Positions 1-7,461 are shown, numbered from the stretch's first letter. The stretch: DNA of 14,150 nt from Gammaproteobacteria bacterium UBA7449 (GCA_002477465.1 DLPV01000008.1:3744-17893); one strand, 5' to 3'. A program made the numbers and translations. Notes: generated from the sequence alone by a model not told the origin.

Positions 1-1
1 G

Positions 2-1480
2 GGCCATGTTGATCATGGTAAGACCTCTTTGCTGGACTATATCCGTAAAGCTTCCGTCGCTTCTGGCGAAGCTGGCGGTATTACCCAGCACATTGGTGCT
101 TATCACGTGAACACTGAGCACGGCATGGTGAGTTTTCTCGACACGCCTGGCCACGCCGCTTTCACGGCCATGCGCTCTCGCGGTGCTAAGGCGACTGATG
201 TAATTGTACTTGTGGTCGCAGCGGATGATGGTGTCAAGCCACAAACCGATGAAGCAGTGCAGCACGCCAAGGCGGCTGGAGTGCCACTGGTGGTGGCCAT
301 TAACAAGATTGATAAAGAAGGTGTCGACACTGACCGCGTCAAGAATGAGCTATCGGCACTGGAAGTAATCCCGGAAGACTGGGGCGGAGATACCCAGTTT
401 ATCGAAGTTTCAGCGATCACTGGTCAGGGTGTGGACAGCCTGCTTGAAGCAATTCTGTTACAGGCGGAATTGCTTGAGTTGAAGGCCTACACCGATGTGC
501 CTGGACAGGGAATCGTCATCGAATCGAGACTGGATAAAGGTCGCGGATCCGTGGCTTCGGTGCTGGTTCAAAATGGAACACTGCGTACTGGTGAAATTGT
601 TCTCGCCGGCAACGAATATGGCCGAGTGCGAGCCCTGGTCGATGAAAACGGTAGAAACGTCAATTCTGCAGGCCCTGCTATACCGGTAGAAATATTAGGC
701 CTGAACGGCGTGCCCGAAGCGGGAGACGAATTTGTTGCAGTGGCTGATGAGAAGAAGGCCCGTGACGTCGCCGAATTCAGAAAGACTCGCCTGAAAGACA
801 GTCAGCAGGCCAAGCAGCAGTCCGCTATGATTGAAGGAATGTTTGCAGGTATTGGCAAGGATCAGAAGAGTATTCTTAACGTAATACTTAAAGCCGACGT
901 ACGTGGTTCTCTGGAAGCAATTATCGGTTCTCTGCAGAAGCTGGGAACTGAAGAAGTTGAAGTAAATGTCGTTGCCTCTGGCGTCGGCGGTATTTCGGAA
1001 ACAGATGCCCACCTGGCCGCTACATCGAAGGCGATGGTTATTGGTTTCAATGTGCGCGCTGACAAGACTGCGCGCGATATTATTGAGAACGAAGGGCTTC
1101 AGCTGCGCTATTACAATGTGATCTATGACGTGATCGATGATGCCAAGGCCATCATGGGTGGCATGCTTGCGCCTGAGATTCGCGAGGAAATTGTCGGTAT
1201 CGCTGAAGTGCGCGACGTCTTCAATTCACCAAAGTTTGGCCAAATTGCAGGCAGCATGGTGATCGAAGGGACGGTCTATCGAAGCAAGCCTATTCGTGTG
1301 TTGCGTGACAACGTTGTAATTTACGAAGGCGAGCTAGAGTCTTTGCGCCGTTTTAAAGATGACGCTAATGAAGTGCGCAACGGCATGGAGTGCGGCATCG
1401 GCGTTCGCAACTATAACGACGTGAAGGTAGGCGACAAGATCGAAGTCTACGAAACTACTGAAGTTGCCCGCAGCCTGTAG
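2..1480 (+). CDS. infB: Translation initiation factor IF-2 (5'-truncated by window edge)
   Basis: IF-2 is the GTPase that brings initiator fMet-tRNA to the 30S subunit and promotes 50S joining in the cytoplasm. The reading frame is open from base 2, and its first visible residues, GHVDHGKTS, are the G1/P-loop. So the N-terminal region and the start codon lie outside the window. G3 (DTPGH) is at 140-154, G4 (NKID) at 302-313 and G5 (SAI) at 410-418. The switch I segment GGITQHIGAY lies between G1 and G3. After the G domain come the beta-barrel domain II (about 485-760) and the C-terminal domains that bind fMet-tRNA. About 492 residues are visible, against roughly 890 in the full-length E. coli protein. 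rbfA follows after 53 bp on the same strand, as in the nusA-infB-rbfA-truB-rpsO-pnp cluster. The identification is secure; only the 5' end is missing. Confidence 0.98.
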   Translation, partial: GHVDHGKTSLLDYIRKASVASGEAGGITQHIGAYHVNTEHGMVSFLDTPGHAAFTAMRSRGAKATDVIVLVVAADDGVKPQTDEAVQHAKAAGVPLVVAINKIDKEGVDTDRVKNELSALEVIPEDWGGDTQFIEVSAITGQGVDSLLEAILLQAELLELKAYTDVPGQGIVIESRLDKGRGSVASVLVQNGTLRTGEIVLAGNEYGRVRALVDENGRNVNSAGPAIPVEILGLNGVPEAGDEFVAVADEKKARDVAEFRKTRLKDSQQAKQQSAMIEGMFAGIGKDQKSILNVILKADVRGSLEAIIGSLQKLGTEEVEVNVVASGVGGISETDAHLAATSKAMVIGFNVRADKTARDIIENEGLQLRYYNVIYDVIDDAKAIMGGMLAPEIREEIVGIAEVRDVFNSPKFGQIAGSMVIEGTVYRSKPIRVLRDNVVIYEGELESLRRFKDDANEVRNGMECGIGVRNYNDVKVGDKIEVYETTEVARSL

Positions 1481-1533
1481 GCGCGATTCTAAGCGGTGAC
1501 GAGCGCTAGAATAAATGATATTGAGGTGCCTGC

Positions 1534-1962
1534 GTGTCAGAGATGACTGCCAGAGCCCAGCGAATCGCTGATCAGATTCAAAGGGAAATTGCCGTACTGA
1601 TTCAGCTGGAAGTGAGTGATCCGCGAGTAGGTATGGTGTCGGTGACGGGAGTCGATGTCAGCAATGACCTCGCCTATGCGAAAATATATATCACCGTGCT
1701 GAACAGCCTTGCGGGCGATGAACAGATTAATGCTGATACCTTGTCGGAACCAGGGGTTCTGGATCAGCTCGAGATTGAAGAGAACCTGAAGGCGTTGAAG
1801 AAGGCTTCAGGGTTTTTACGTACATTACTAGCCAAGCGCTTGCGGCTGAGAGTGGTGCCCAAACTGCAGTTCTACTATGACAGTAGTATTGAGCAGGGGC
1901 AGCGACTCTCTGATCTAATAGATGATGCGCTGGCCGCGGATCGCGAATTGCAGGACGACTGA
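1534..1962 (+). CDS. rbfA: 30S ribosome-binding factor A
   Basis: RbfA is a small KH-like cold-shock protein that binds the 30S subunit and helps mature the 5' end of 16S rRNA. The 142-residue product opens with the family-typical basic helix (RAQRIADQIQREI), followed by SDPRVGMVSVTGV and DLAYAKIYIT. It has the Ala-Ser-Gly helix kink of this KH variant at residues 91-93 and ends in the strand PKLQFYYDSS. A GTG start at 1534 is preferred because GAGGTG (1523-1528) sits five bases upstream. An in-frame ATG at 1543 is possible but would be 14 bases from that site. Residues about 58-82 form an acidic loop longer than in E. coli RbfA. The gene lies between infB and truB, 26 bp before the truB start, and is probably cotranscribed with them. 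Confidence 0.96.
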   Translation: MSEMTARAQRIADQIQREIAVLIQLEVSDPRVGMVSVTGVDVSNDLAYAKIYITVLNSLAGDEQINADTLSEPGVLDQLEIEENLKALKKASGFLRTLLAKRLRLRVVPKLQFYYDSSIEQGQRLSDLIDDALAADRELQDD

Positions 1963-1988
1963 TTGCCTGCAGTAACGAGTAAAAATAA

Positions 1989-2957
1989 TTGAATTCCATC
2001 GAGAGTCAAAGTAACTCCGGTGCCAGCAAGAGTCGCCAGGGAAGACGCAGTAAAAGCAGTCGACGGCAGATTGATGGCATCGTGTTGTTGGATAAGCCGT
2101 TTGGGCTAAGCTCCAACGCCGCACTGCAGGAGGTGAAGTGGTTGTTCGCTGCCAACAAGGCCGGACACACAGGTAGCCTGGACCCCCTTGCTACTGGTGT
2201 GCTGCCATTGTGTCTTGGTGAGGCGACCAAAGTTTCCCAGTATTTACTGGACTCGAACAAAGGCTATCGCGCTCGGATTCAGTTGGGCGTCAGAACAGAT
2301 AGCGGTGACAGAGATGGCAATGTGCTGGCGCAACATGACGCATCTAAGGTCACTGACCGTGATGTTGAAAGGGCGCTGCAGAACTTTAGAGGCGTAATCC
2401 AGCAAGTGCCGCCAATGCACTCTGCCCTTAAGGTAGGTGGCGTGCCGCTTTACAAAATGGCCCGCAAAGGTGTCGAGATCGAGCGGGAAGCCCGCGAAAT
2501 AGAGATTTTCGATATCGCTCTGGCAGGCAGAGACGGCGACGAGATTGAGATAGAAGTGTTTTGCAGCAAAGGCACTTACATCAGAACCATTGCCGATGAT
2601 CTGGGCGTGAAGCTGGGATGCGGCGCACACGTGGCAGCACTAAGACGGATCCAGGCAGGCGTTTTCAGAGAGCTGGATTGCGTCACAGTGGAAACCCTGA
2701 AATCCGTACGAGAAGCGGAAGGGTTCGCAGGGTTGGATAAATTTTTGGTCCCTATGGATCAAGCAGTCGAAGATTTCCCGGAGGTTCGGCTGCCAAGTGA
2801 TACGGCAGACTGTGTCAAGCACGGTCAAGCTGTACTCGTAAAGCACTTGCCGGCCGAAGGTTTGGTAAGGCTCTACGACGAAGAGCAGTTTATTGGCATC
2901 GGCAGTATCAATGACGATGGTAAAGTTGCTCCACGGCGTCTGGTGGTGAACCACTAG
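1989..2957 (+). CDS. truB: tRNA pseudouridine(55) synthase TruB
   Basis: TruB isomerises U55 in the T-loop of tRNAs to pseudouridine and also acts as a tRNA-folding chaperone. The 322-residue product has the family landmarks in order. GIVLLDKP is at residues 30-37. GHTGSLDPLATG contains the catalytic Asp65 (codon 2181-2183). YKMARKGVEIE and KGTYIRTIADDLG follow, and the C-terminal region is PUA-like. The first ~28 residues are a Ser/Arg/Lys-rich tail that many homologues lack. The start is inferred to be TTG at 1989. An in-frame TAA lies at 1986-1988, directly before it, and no in-frame ATG or GTG occurs before the conserved core. No convincing Shine-Dalgarno site is seen, only a weak GAG at 1977-1979. 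It lies in the infB-rbfA-truB-rpsO-pnp order. Confidence 0.95.
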   Translation: MNSIESQSNSGASKSRQGRRSKSSRRQIDGIVLLDKPFGLSSNAALQEVKWLFAANKAGHTGSLDPLATGVLPLCLGEATKVSQYLLDSNKGYRARIQLGVRTDSGDRDGNVLAQHDASKVTDRDVERALQNFRGVIQQVPPMHSALKVGGVPLYKMARKGVEIEREAREIEIFDIALAGRDGDEIEIEVFCSKGTYIRTIADDLGVKLGCGAHVAALRRIQAGVFRELDCVTVETLKSVREAEGFAGLDKFLVPMDQAVEDFPEVRLPSDTADCVKHGQAVLVKHLPAEGLVRLYDEEQFIGIGSINDDGKVAPRRLVVNH

Positions 2958-2978
2958 GCATTTATTAAACCGGAAAGT

Positions 2979-3078
2979 ATCAGGTAACTATCAATATGCG
3001 TGGTTATCCTGATTTTATACGGAAATTGCTAGAACCGAACGGACAATTAAATCCCGGTTCAGTGTTTAATCGCATATT
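2979..3078 (+). promoter_or_regulatory. Candidate pseudoknot in the rpsO leader (S15 autoregulation)
   Basis: The 135-bp truB-rpsO spacer contains three complementary pairs. ATCAGGTAAC (2979-2988) pairs with GTTATCCTGAT (3003-3013) apart from one bulged T. The 14-base loop between them holds AATATGCG (2993-3000), which is perfectly complementary to CGCATATT (3071-3078), three bases before the GGAG Shine-Dalgarno at 3081-3084. The intervening stretch has its own hairpin, GAACCG (3032-3037) with CGGTTC (3055-3060). A loop pairing with a site beside the ribosome-binding region is the topology of the E. coli rpsO translational operator bound by S15. Sequence complementarity is seen directly; regulation by S15 is inferred. 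Confidence 0.5.
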
Positions 3079-3092
3079 ACGGAGAAACGAAA

Positions 3093-3362
3093 ATGGCTTT
3101 ATCAGCTGAAAGAAAAGAAGAAATCATCAAAGATTACGCGCTGAGCGATGGTGATACCGGCTCACCGGAGGTGCAGGTTGCGCTTCTGACAGCCAACATC
3201 AATGATCTTCAGGAGCATTTCAAAGAGCATATTCATGATCACCATTCCCGCCGCGGCCTGATCCGCATGGTAAACAGTAGAAGGAAACTGCTGGATTATC
3301 TTAAGCGCAAGAATGTTGAAAGGTATGCGACCTTGATCAAACGTCTCGGTCTGCGTCGATAA
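3093..3362 (+). CDS. rpsO: 30S ribosomal protein S15
   Basis: S15 is a primary 16S rRNA-binding protein of the 30S platform that also forms a bridge to the 50S subunit. The product is 89 residues, the usual bacterial length. It carries the recognisable family segments DTGSPEVQVALLTANINDL, HDHHSRRGL and NSRRKLLDYLK and ends in a basic GLRR tail. The ATG at 3093 is preceded by GGAG (3081-3084) eight bases upstream. The gene sits between truB (135 bp upstream) and pnp (83 bp downstream), as in other gammaproteobacteria. The leader contains a possible pseudoknot ending next to the ribosome-binding site, so autogenous control by S15 is likely. No separate promoter could be assigned with confidence, though the spacer is long enough to hold one. 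Confidence 0.98.
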   Translation: MALSAERKEEIIKDYALSDGDTGSPEVQVALLTANINDLQEHFKEHIHDHHSRRGLIRMVNSRRKLLDYLKRKNVERYATLIKRLGLRR

Positions 3363-3394
3363 GGCTCAAATATATAAAACTCATTACTGGAACT

Positions 3395-3421
3395 CTGCGC
3401 TCGAAATAGGCATCAGCGCAG
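3395..3421 (+). promoter_or_regulatory. Hairpin in the rpsO-pnp spacer
   Basis: CTGCGCT (3395-3401) and AGCGCAG (3415-3421) form a perfect 7-bp stem with a 13-base loop, followed by G and four T (3423-3426). In E. coli the same spacer holds a terminator/RNase III hairpin through which PNPase controls its own mRNA. This hairpin occupies the equivalent position. The short T-run makes it at most a weak attenuator, so a processing site is equally possible. Function is inferred from position. Confidence 0.45.
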
Positions 3422-3445
3422 GTTTTGGAACTATAGGAAGAGAAC

Positions 3446-5557
3446 ATGTTTAATCCAGTAAGAAAGACGTTTCAATTCGGTGGCAAAGAATTCACAATTG
3501 AGACGGGCAAAGTAGCACGACAAGCCTCAGGTGCTGTGATTGTCTCAACAGGGGACATTCAGGTACTGGCAACAGTAGTGGGAAGAAAAGAGGCCAATCC
3601 TGGCCAGGCCTTCTTTCCATTGACAGTTAACTACCAGGAAAAGACCTATGCAGTAGGTAAAATCCCTGGTGGCTTCTTCAAGCGAGAAGGGCGTCCTACA
3701 GAAAAAGAAACCCTGACTTCCCGTTTGATTGACCGTCCCATTCGACCACTGTTCCCTAAAGGGTTCATGAATGAGGTGCAGGTAATCTGTACCGTGATTT
3801 CAGGCGGTAAGAATTCGGATCCGGATATCGCAGGTTTGATCGGTGCCTCAGCGGCGTTAGCGATTTCAGGTATACCTTTTGCCGAACCAATCGGTGCAGC
3901 TCGCGTTGGTTATGACGCCGAAACGGGCTATACGCTTAATCCTGACTATGAAACCCTTGGAACATCGTTGTTGGACATGGTCGTGGCCGGCACCCAATCA
4001 GCTGTGCTGATGGTGGAATCCGAAGCCAAGCAACTCAGCGAAGACCAGATGCTCGGTGCTGTGTTGTTTGCACACCAGGAAATGCAGGTTGTCATTAGCG
4101 CCATCAATGAGTTGAAGGCGGAAGTAGGCAAGCCAGCCTGGGATTGGGAACCCGCTCCAGAAAACGTGTCCTTGAAGGACGCCCTGGTAGAGCGTTTCGG
4201 TGCTGCTGTAGCCGATGCGTACAAGATCTCAGACAAAATGCAGCGCTATGAGTCGATAGGTCAGATCAAGCAGCAGGCGGTTGACGCCTTGGCTGATGAA
4301 GAGAATGGCCCTGCGGCTGGCGACGTGGCTGATGCTTTCGGTGCGCTTGAAAAGCGTACAGTAAGAAATAGCATCATCGACGGTGCACCACGAATCGATG
4401 GTCGCGACACCAAGACTGTTCGCGCCATTGAAGTTGAGACGGGTGTGCTGCCAAAAGCACACGGTTCCGCGCTTTTCACTCGCGGTGAAACCCAGGCTTT
4501 GGTTGTGACTACCCTTGGCGCTGTTCGGGATTCACAGCTCATCGAAAGCCTGGAGGGCTCCAAGAAAGATCCTTTCATGCTGCATTACAACTTCCCGCCT
4601 TTCTCAGTTGGCGAAACCGGTTTCATGAGTGGACCCAAGCGACGTGAGATCGGCCACGGCCGTTTGGCGCGTCGAGGTGTTGCCGCAGTCATGCCTGCCG
4701 AAGAGGATTTCCCTTACGCGATCCGCGTTGTGTCTGAGATTACCGAATCTAACGGCTCCAGCTCAATGGCCAGTGTCTGCGGCAGCAGCCTTGCCATGAT
4801 GGATGCTGGTGTACCTTTGGCGGCACCGGTTGCCGGTATCGCCATGGGCCTGATCAAGGAAGGCGAACGCTTTGCAGTTCTGACTGACATCCTGGGTGAC
4901 GAAGATCACCTCGGCGACATGGACTTCAAAGTAGCTGGCACAGCCAACGGGGTAACCGCCCTGCAGATGGATATCAAGATCCAGGGCATTACCGAAGAGA
5001 TCATGGAGATTGCATTGGAACAGGCTCACGAAGCCCGTCAGCATATTCTCGGTGAAATGAACAAGGTCATCTCTGAATCACGCGAAAGTGTTTCTGAAAA
5101 TGCACCGTCCATGGCAACCATCAAGATCGATCCAGACAAGATCCGGGATGTGATCGGTAAGGGTGGCGCGGTAATCCGCGGCATCACCGAAGAAACAGGC
5201 GCTTCCGTTGATATCGATGATGACGGCAATGTGCGTATCTACGGTGAAGATGCCGATTCGCGCGATGCGGCTCTGGAAATGGTTAATGCCATTACCGCCG
5301 AAGCCGAAGTAGGCAGGCTCTACAAAGGTAAGGTTGCCCGCATTGTGGATTTCGGTGCATTTGTCACTATCCTCCCCGGCAAAGACGGCCTGGTACACAT
5401 CTCGCAAATCTCGCAAGAGCGCGTCGAAAATGTGAATGAGTATCTGACCGAAGGTGAGGAAGTACTGGTTAAGTGTACTGACCTGGATGCAAGAGGCCGT
5501 ATCAAGCTCAGCATCAAGGAAATCACTGAAGAAGACAAAGCCGAATTTGTGGAGTAA
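3446..5557 (+). CDS. pnp: Polyribonucleotide nucleotidyltransferase (PNPase)
   Basis: PNPase is the trimeric 3'-5' phosphorolytic exoribonuclease of the RNA degradosome; it releases nucleoside diphosphates and can add 3' tails. The 703-residue product is full length (E. coli has 711). In order it shows a first RNase PH domain (about 1-145, with GGFFKREGRPTEKE and RPIRPLFP), a helical linker, and a second catalytic RNase PH domain (about 310-550). A KH domain with IGKGG at 570-574 and an S1 domain from about 624 (YKGKVARIVDFGAFV) follow. The catalytic aspartates appear in GDEDHLGDMD as Asp485 and Asp491. They match E. coli Asp486 and Asp492 by spacing. The ATG at 3446 has AGGAAGAG (3435-3442) just upstream. 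It is the last gene of the cluster and is followed at once by a strong terminator. Confidence 0.98.
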   Translation: MFNPVRKTFQFGGKEFTIETGKVARQASGAVIVSTGDIQVLATVVGRKEANPGQAFFPLTVNYQEKTYAVGKIPGGFFKREGRPTEKETLTSRLIDRPIRPLFPKGFMNEVQVICTVISGGKNSDPDIAGLIGASAALAISGIPFAEPIGAARVGYDAETGYTLNPDYETLGTSLLDMVVAGTQSAVLMVESEAKQLSEDQMLGAVLFAHQEMQVVISAINELKAEVGKPAWDWEPAPENVSLKDALVERFGAAVADAYKISDKMQRYESIGQIKQQAVDALADEENGPAAGDVADAFGALEKRTVRNSIIDGAPRIDGRDTKTVRAIEVETGVLPKAHGSALFTRGETQALVVTTLGAVRDSQLIESLEGSKKDPFMLHYNFPPFSVGETGFMSGPKRREIGHGRLARRGVAAVMPAEEDFPYAIRVVSEITESNGSSSMASVCGSSLAMMDAGVPLAAPVAGIAMGLIKEGERFAVLTDILGDEDHLGDMDFKVAGTANGVTALQMDIKIQGITEEIMEIALEQAHEARQHILGEMNKVISESRESVSENAPSMATIKIDPDKIRDVIGKGGAVIRGITEETGASVDIDDDGNVRIYGEDADSRDAALEMVNAITAEAEVGRLYKGKVARIVDFGAFVTILPGKDGLVHISQISQERVENVNEYLTEGEEVLVKCTDLDARGRIKLSIKEITEEDKAEFVE

Positions 5558-5579
5558 AACCCGCAAACTGCTTTCAAAG

Positions 5580-5604
5580 AACCCGGGCGAGTCCCGGGTT
5601 TTTT
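5580..5604 (+). terminator. Intrinsic terminator after pnp
   Basis: AACCCGGG (5580-5587), loop CGAGT, then CCCGGGTT (5593-5600) running into a six-T tract (5599-5604). This is a textbook GC-rich Rho-independent terminator 22 bp after the pnp stop. It ends the housekeeping operon and insulates it from the accessory genes downstream. Confidence 0.95.
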
Positions 5605-5769
5605 GTGCTCTGAATTTCAGTTGCCGTCAGAATTCTGTGGATTTCTCGATAGACATAGAATGACGCCTTAAATTAACGGGCGAATTGGCTGCCGGTCGGA
5701 CCCTGAACAGGAATCTCCTTTCACGGCGTGCCGCAGAAGTGAGCACCGATCCCATGTCTGGCCCAGCCC
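5605..5769. other. Intergenic stretch between pnp terminator and accessory promoter
   Basis: No gene is supported here. Short palindromes (CTGAATTTCAG at 5610-5620 and CAGAATTCTG at 5628-5637) and an imperfect hairpin (arms 5718-5727 and 5730-5739 with two mismatches) are present. None has a recognisable role. The whole gene-free gap runs 5558-6003; its downstream half holds the candidate promoter and structured leader listed separately. Confidence 0.6.
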
Positions 5770-5797
5770 CTGAAAACCGCCTCTAGAGTGCTAAAAT
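5770..5797 (+). promoter_or_regulatory. Candidate sigma70 promoter with extended -10
   Basis: CTGAAA (5770-5775, four of six matches to TTGACA) lies 16 bases before TAAAAT (5792-5797, five of six matches to TATAAT). The -10 is preceded by TGC (5789-5791), giving the extended -10 form TGnTAAAAT. Transcription would begin near 5804, leaving a leader of about 200 bases before the copper-protein gene at 6004. This is the best promoter-like site between the pnp terminator and that gene, but it rests on sequence matching alone. Confidence 0.5.
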
Positions 5798-5812
5798 AGC
5801 GTTTCCGCACCG

Positions 5813-5976
5813 ATATTTGGGAGGCAGAATCAGCCCAAATATTGAATAAAGTCAAAACATTAGCATTCTGCGGTGACAGGGCGTGTCTCACATGGCTATT
5901 CTTGGTTAGAATGTGCAGCTAAGTAGGCCAAAATGGGCCGACTGACAGCAAAGACTGTTGCGCAGAGCCGTCTGCG
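5813..5976 (+). promoter_or_regulatory. Structured leader with nested inverted repeats (possible pseudoknot and switch)
   Basis: ATATTTGGG (5813-5821) and CCCAAATAT (5834-5842) are a perfect 9-bp inverted repeat, extendable by a G-T and a C-G pair, with a 12-base loop. The loop contains GCAGAAT (5824-5830), complementary to ATTCTGC (5865-5871), so an H-type pseudoknot is possible. Further down, CGCAGA (5961-5966) and TCTGCG (5971-5976) form a 6-bp hairpin with loop GCCG, 14 bases before the Shine-Dalgarno. The same CGCAGA could instead pair with TCTGCG at 5867-5872, so alternative folds exist. The 9-bp repeat could equally be a DNA operator just downstream of the predicted start. No known riboswitch class was recognised. 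Confidence 0.45.
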
Positions 5977-6003
5977 GATAAATAGAAAAAGGAGAGACAA
6001 AGC

Positions 6004-7434
6004 ATGTTGCCGCGAATGTTCCCCCGCGTATTAACCCTCTTGGCCAGCCTGTTTGGCGCTTTTGCCGCAGTTTCCAGTGCCCAGGCCCAGGAGGTCACCT
6101 TTCACAAAGATATTGAGCCAATTCTGCAGCGTAGCTGTCAGAACTGTCACCGACCGGGTGGCGTCGGGCCAATGCCGCTGGTTTCCTATGAGCAGGTGGC
6201 GCCTTATGCCGGCTTGATCGAATACAAGACTGGACTCCGGGACCGCGCCGGTGCCATGCCGCCCTGGTATATGGAGAAAAACGTCGGCATTCAGGACTAC
6301 AAGAACGACCCCTCCTTGAGTGACGAGGAGCTCGCTGCAATTTCAACCTGGGCACGCACCGGCACGCCAAAGGGGGATGCGGCGGATGCACCCGAGCCGC
6401 TGGTTTTCGATGACAGTCTCAAATGGACCGCAGGCGAGCCTGACCTTGTCGTCACTACCAATTCCGTGACCAAACTGGCCGGTACCCCGGACTGGTGGGG
6501 TGAAATCGACCGTGTCCCAGTTGGGCTGGATGAAGACCGCTATGTGAAGTCGGTTGAAATCGTCGAAGTCAATGATGTGGACAATCAGGCCGGCAGTGGG
6601 CGTGAGACGGTGGGTGGTCGATTTATCTTCCACCACATGATCTGGAGCACCGCGCAGCTAGATGAAAACGGCGACCGCGTTGATGAGACGGTGACCAGCT
6701 GGCCAGTGCACGAGGTGGGCCGCAACCCGGATATTTTTGATCCGGACGGTGGGCGCTTATTGCGCGCAGGAACCTATATCTATTCCGACTCTGTTCACCT
6801 GCATTCCAATGGGCTGGATACCACAGGTCATCTGGAAATTGGATTCCGTTTCCACCCGAAGGACTACGAGCCCAAATATCAGCGCGCCATCCTGGGCTTG
6901 GGCAACGGCGTAGACATCAGCATTGCCGGTAACCAGGACAAGCAAGAGCTGCATGCCTACCGCGCACTGGAAGAACACACCAAGATCATTACTTTTGAAC
7001 CGCACCTGCACGCTCCGGGCGAGCGTATGTGCCTGGAGGCAATCTGGGGCTACACAGTGGAAACACTTTCCTGTGTTGGTTACGACCATAACTGGGTACG
7101 CGGATATGCCTATGAGGCAGACTCGGCGCCTTTGCTTCCCAAGGGCACGATTCTCCATATTGTGGGTTACATGAACAACACGGAGACTAATCCGAACGTA
7201 CCTGATCCGCGCAACTGGCAGGGTTCCGGCAACCGTTCGGTGACCAATATGTTCATCGATCTGGGTATGCGCGTCACCATGGATGACGAACAATTTCAGC
7301 AGGAAATGGAAGAGAGACGGCAGAAGCTCAATCTTGGGCCCAATGACCACGTCATCGGTTGCCCGCTTTGTTTAGCCCCATTGGTGTCACCAATGGACCG
7401 TTTTGAGCGGGCGACCAGCTCTCAAAGCGACTGA
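6004..7434 (+). CDS. Exported cytochrome c / PHM-like copper monooxygenase fusion
   Basis: The 476-residue product has a signal peptide, probably cleaved after Ala28 (AQA|QE), so it acts in the periplasm or outside the cell. Residues about 31-125 are a cytochrome c-like domain with one heme motif, CQNCH (Cys45, Cys48, His49). Met57 or Met85 (AMPPW) may be the distal ligand. From about 145 to 428 it resembles the two-copper core of peptidylglycine/dopamine monooxygenases. HHM (His210, His211) plus His265 in VHLH fit the CuH site, and His334-x-His336 plus Met416 fit the CuM site. YDHNW and NNTETNPNVPDP match the bacterial C-terminal domain. Cys343 and Cys357 could form a disulfide, and a CPLC motif ends the protein (453-456). 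GGAG at 5991-5994 lies nine bases before the ATG. The next gene begins 27 bp downstream. The family usually hydroxylates C-H bonds with O2; the substrate here is unknown. Confidence 0.85.
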   Translation: MLPRMFPRVLTLLASLFGAFAAVSSAQAQEVTFHKDIEPILQRSCQNCHRPGGVGPMPLVSYEQVAPYAGLIEYKTGLRDRAGAMPPWYMEKNVGIQDYKNDPSLSDEELAAISTWARTGTPKGDAADAPEPLVFDDSLKWTAGEPDLVVTTNSVTKLAGTPDWWGEIDRVPVGLDEDRYVKSVEIVEVNDVDNQAGSGRETVGGRFIFHHMIWSTAQLDENGDRVDETVTSWPVHEVGRNPDIFDPDGGRLLRAGTYIYSDSVHLHSNGLDTTGHLEIGFRFHPKDYEPKYQRAILGLGNGVDISIAGNQDKQELHAYRALEEHTKIITFEPHLHAPGERMCLEAIWGYTVETLSCVGYDHNWVRGYAYEADSAPLLPKGTILHIVGYMNNTETNPNVPDPRNWQGSGNRSVTNMFIDLGMRVTMDDEQFQQEMEERRQKLNLGPNDHVIGCPLCLAPLVSPMDRFERATSSQSD

Positions 7435-7461
7435 ATCGAAACATCAGGAGAGAATGAAAAA

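Noticed and set aside
5610..5637. Two adjacent short palindromes (CTGAATTTCAG and CAGAATTCTG)
   Set aside because: They lie just downstream of the pnp terminator and upstream of the predicted promoter, with no repeat elsewhere in the window; they are short enough to be chance.
5907..5912. TAGAAT as an alternative -10 box closer to the copper-protein gene
   Set aside because: No acceptable -35 hexamer lies 16-18 bases upstream and no TGn extension precedes it, so the 5770-5797 site is the better candidate.
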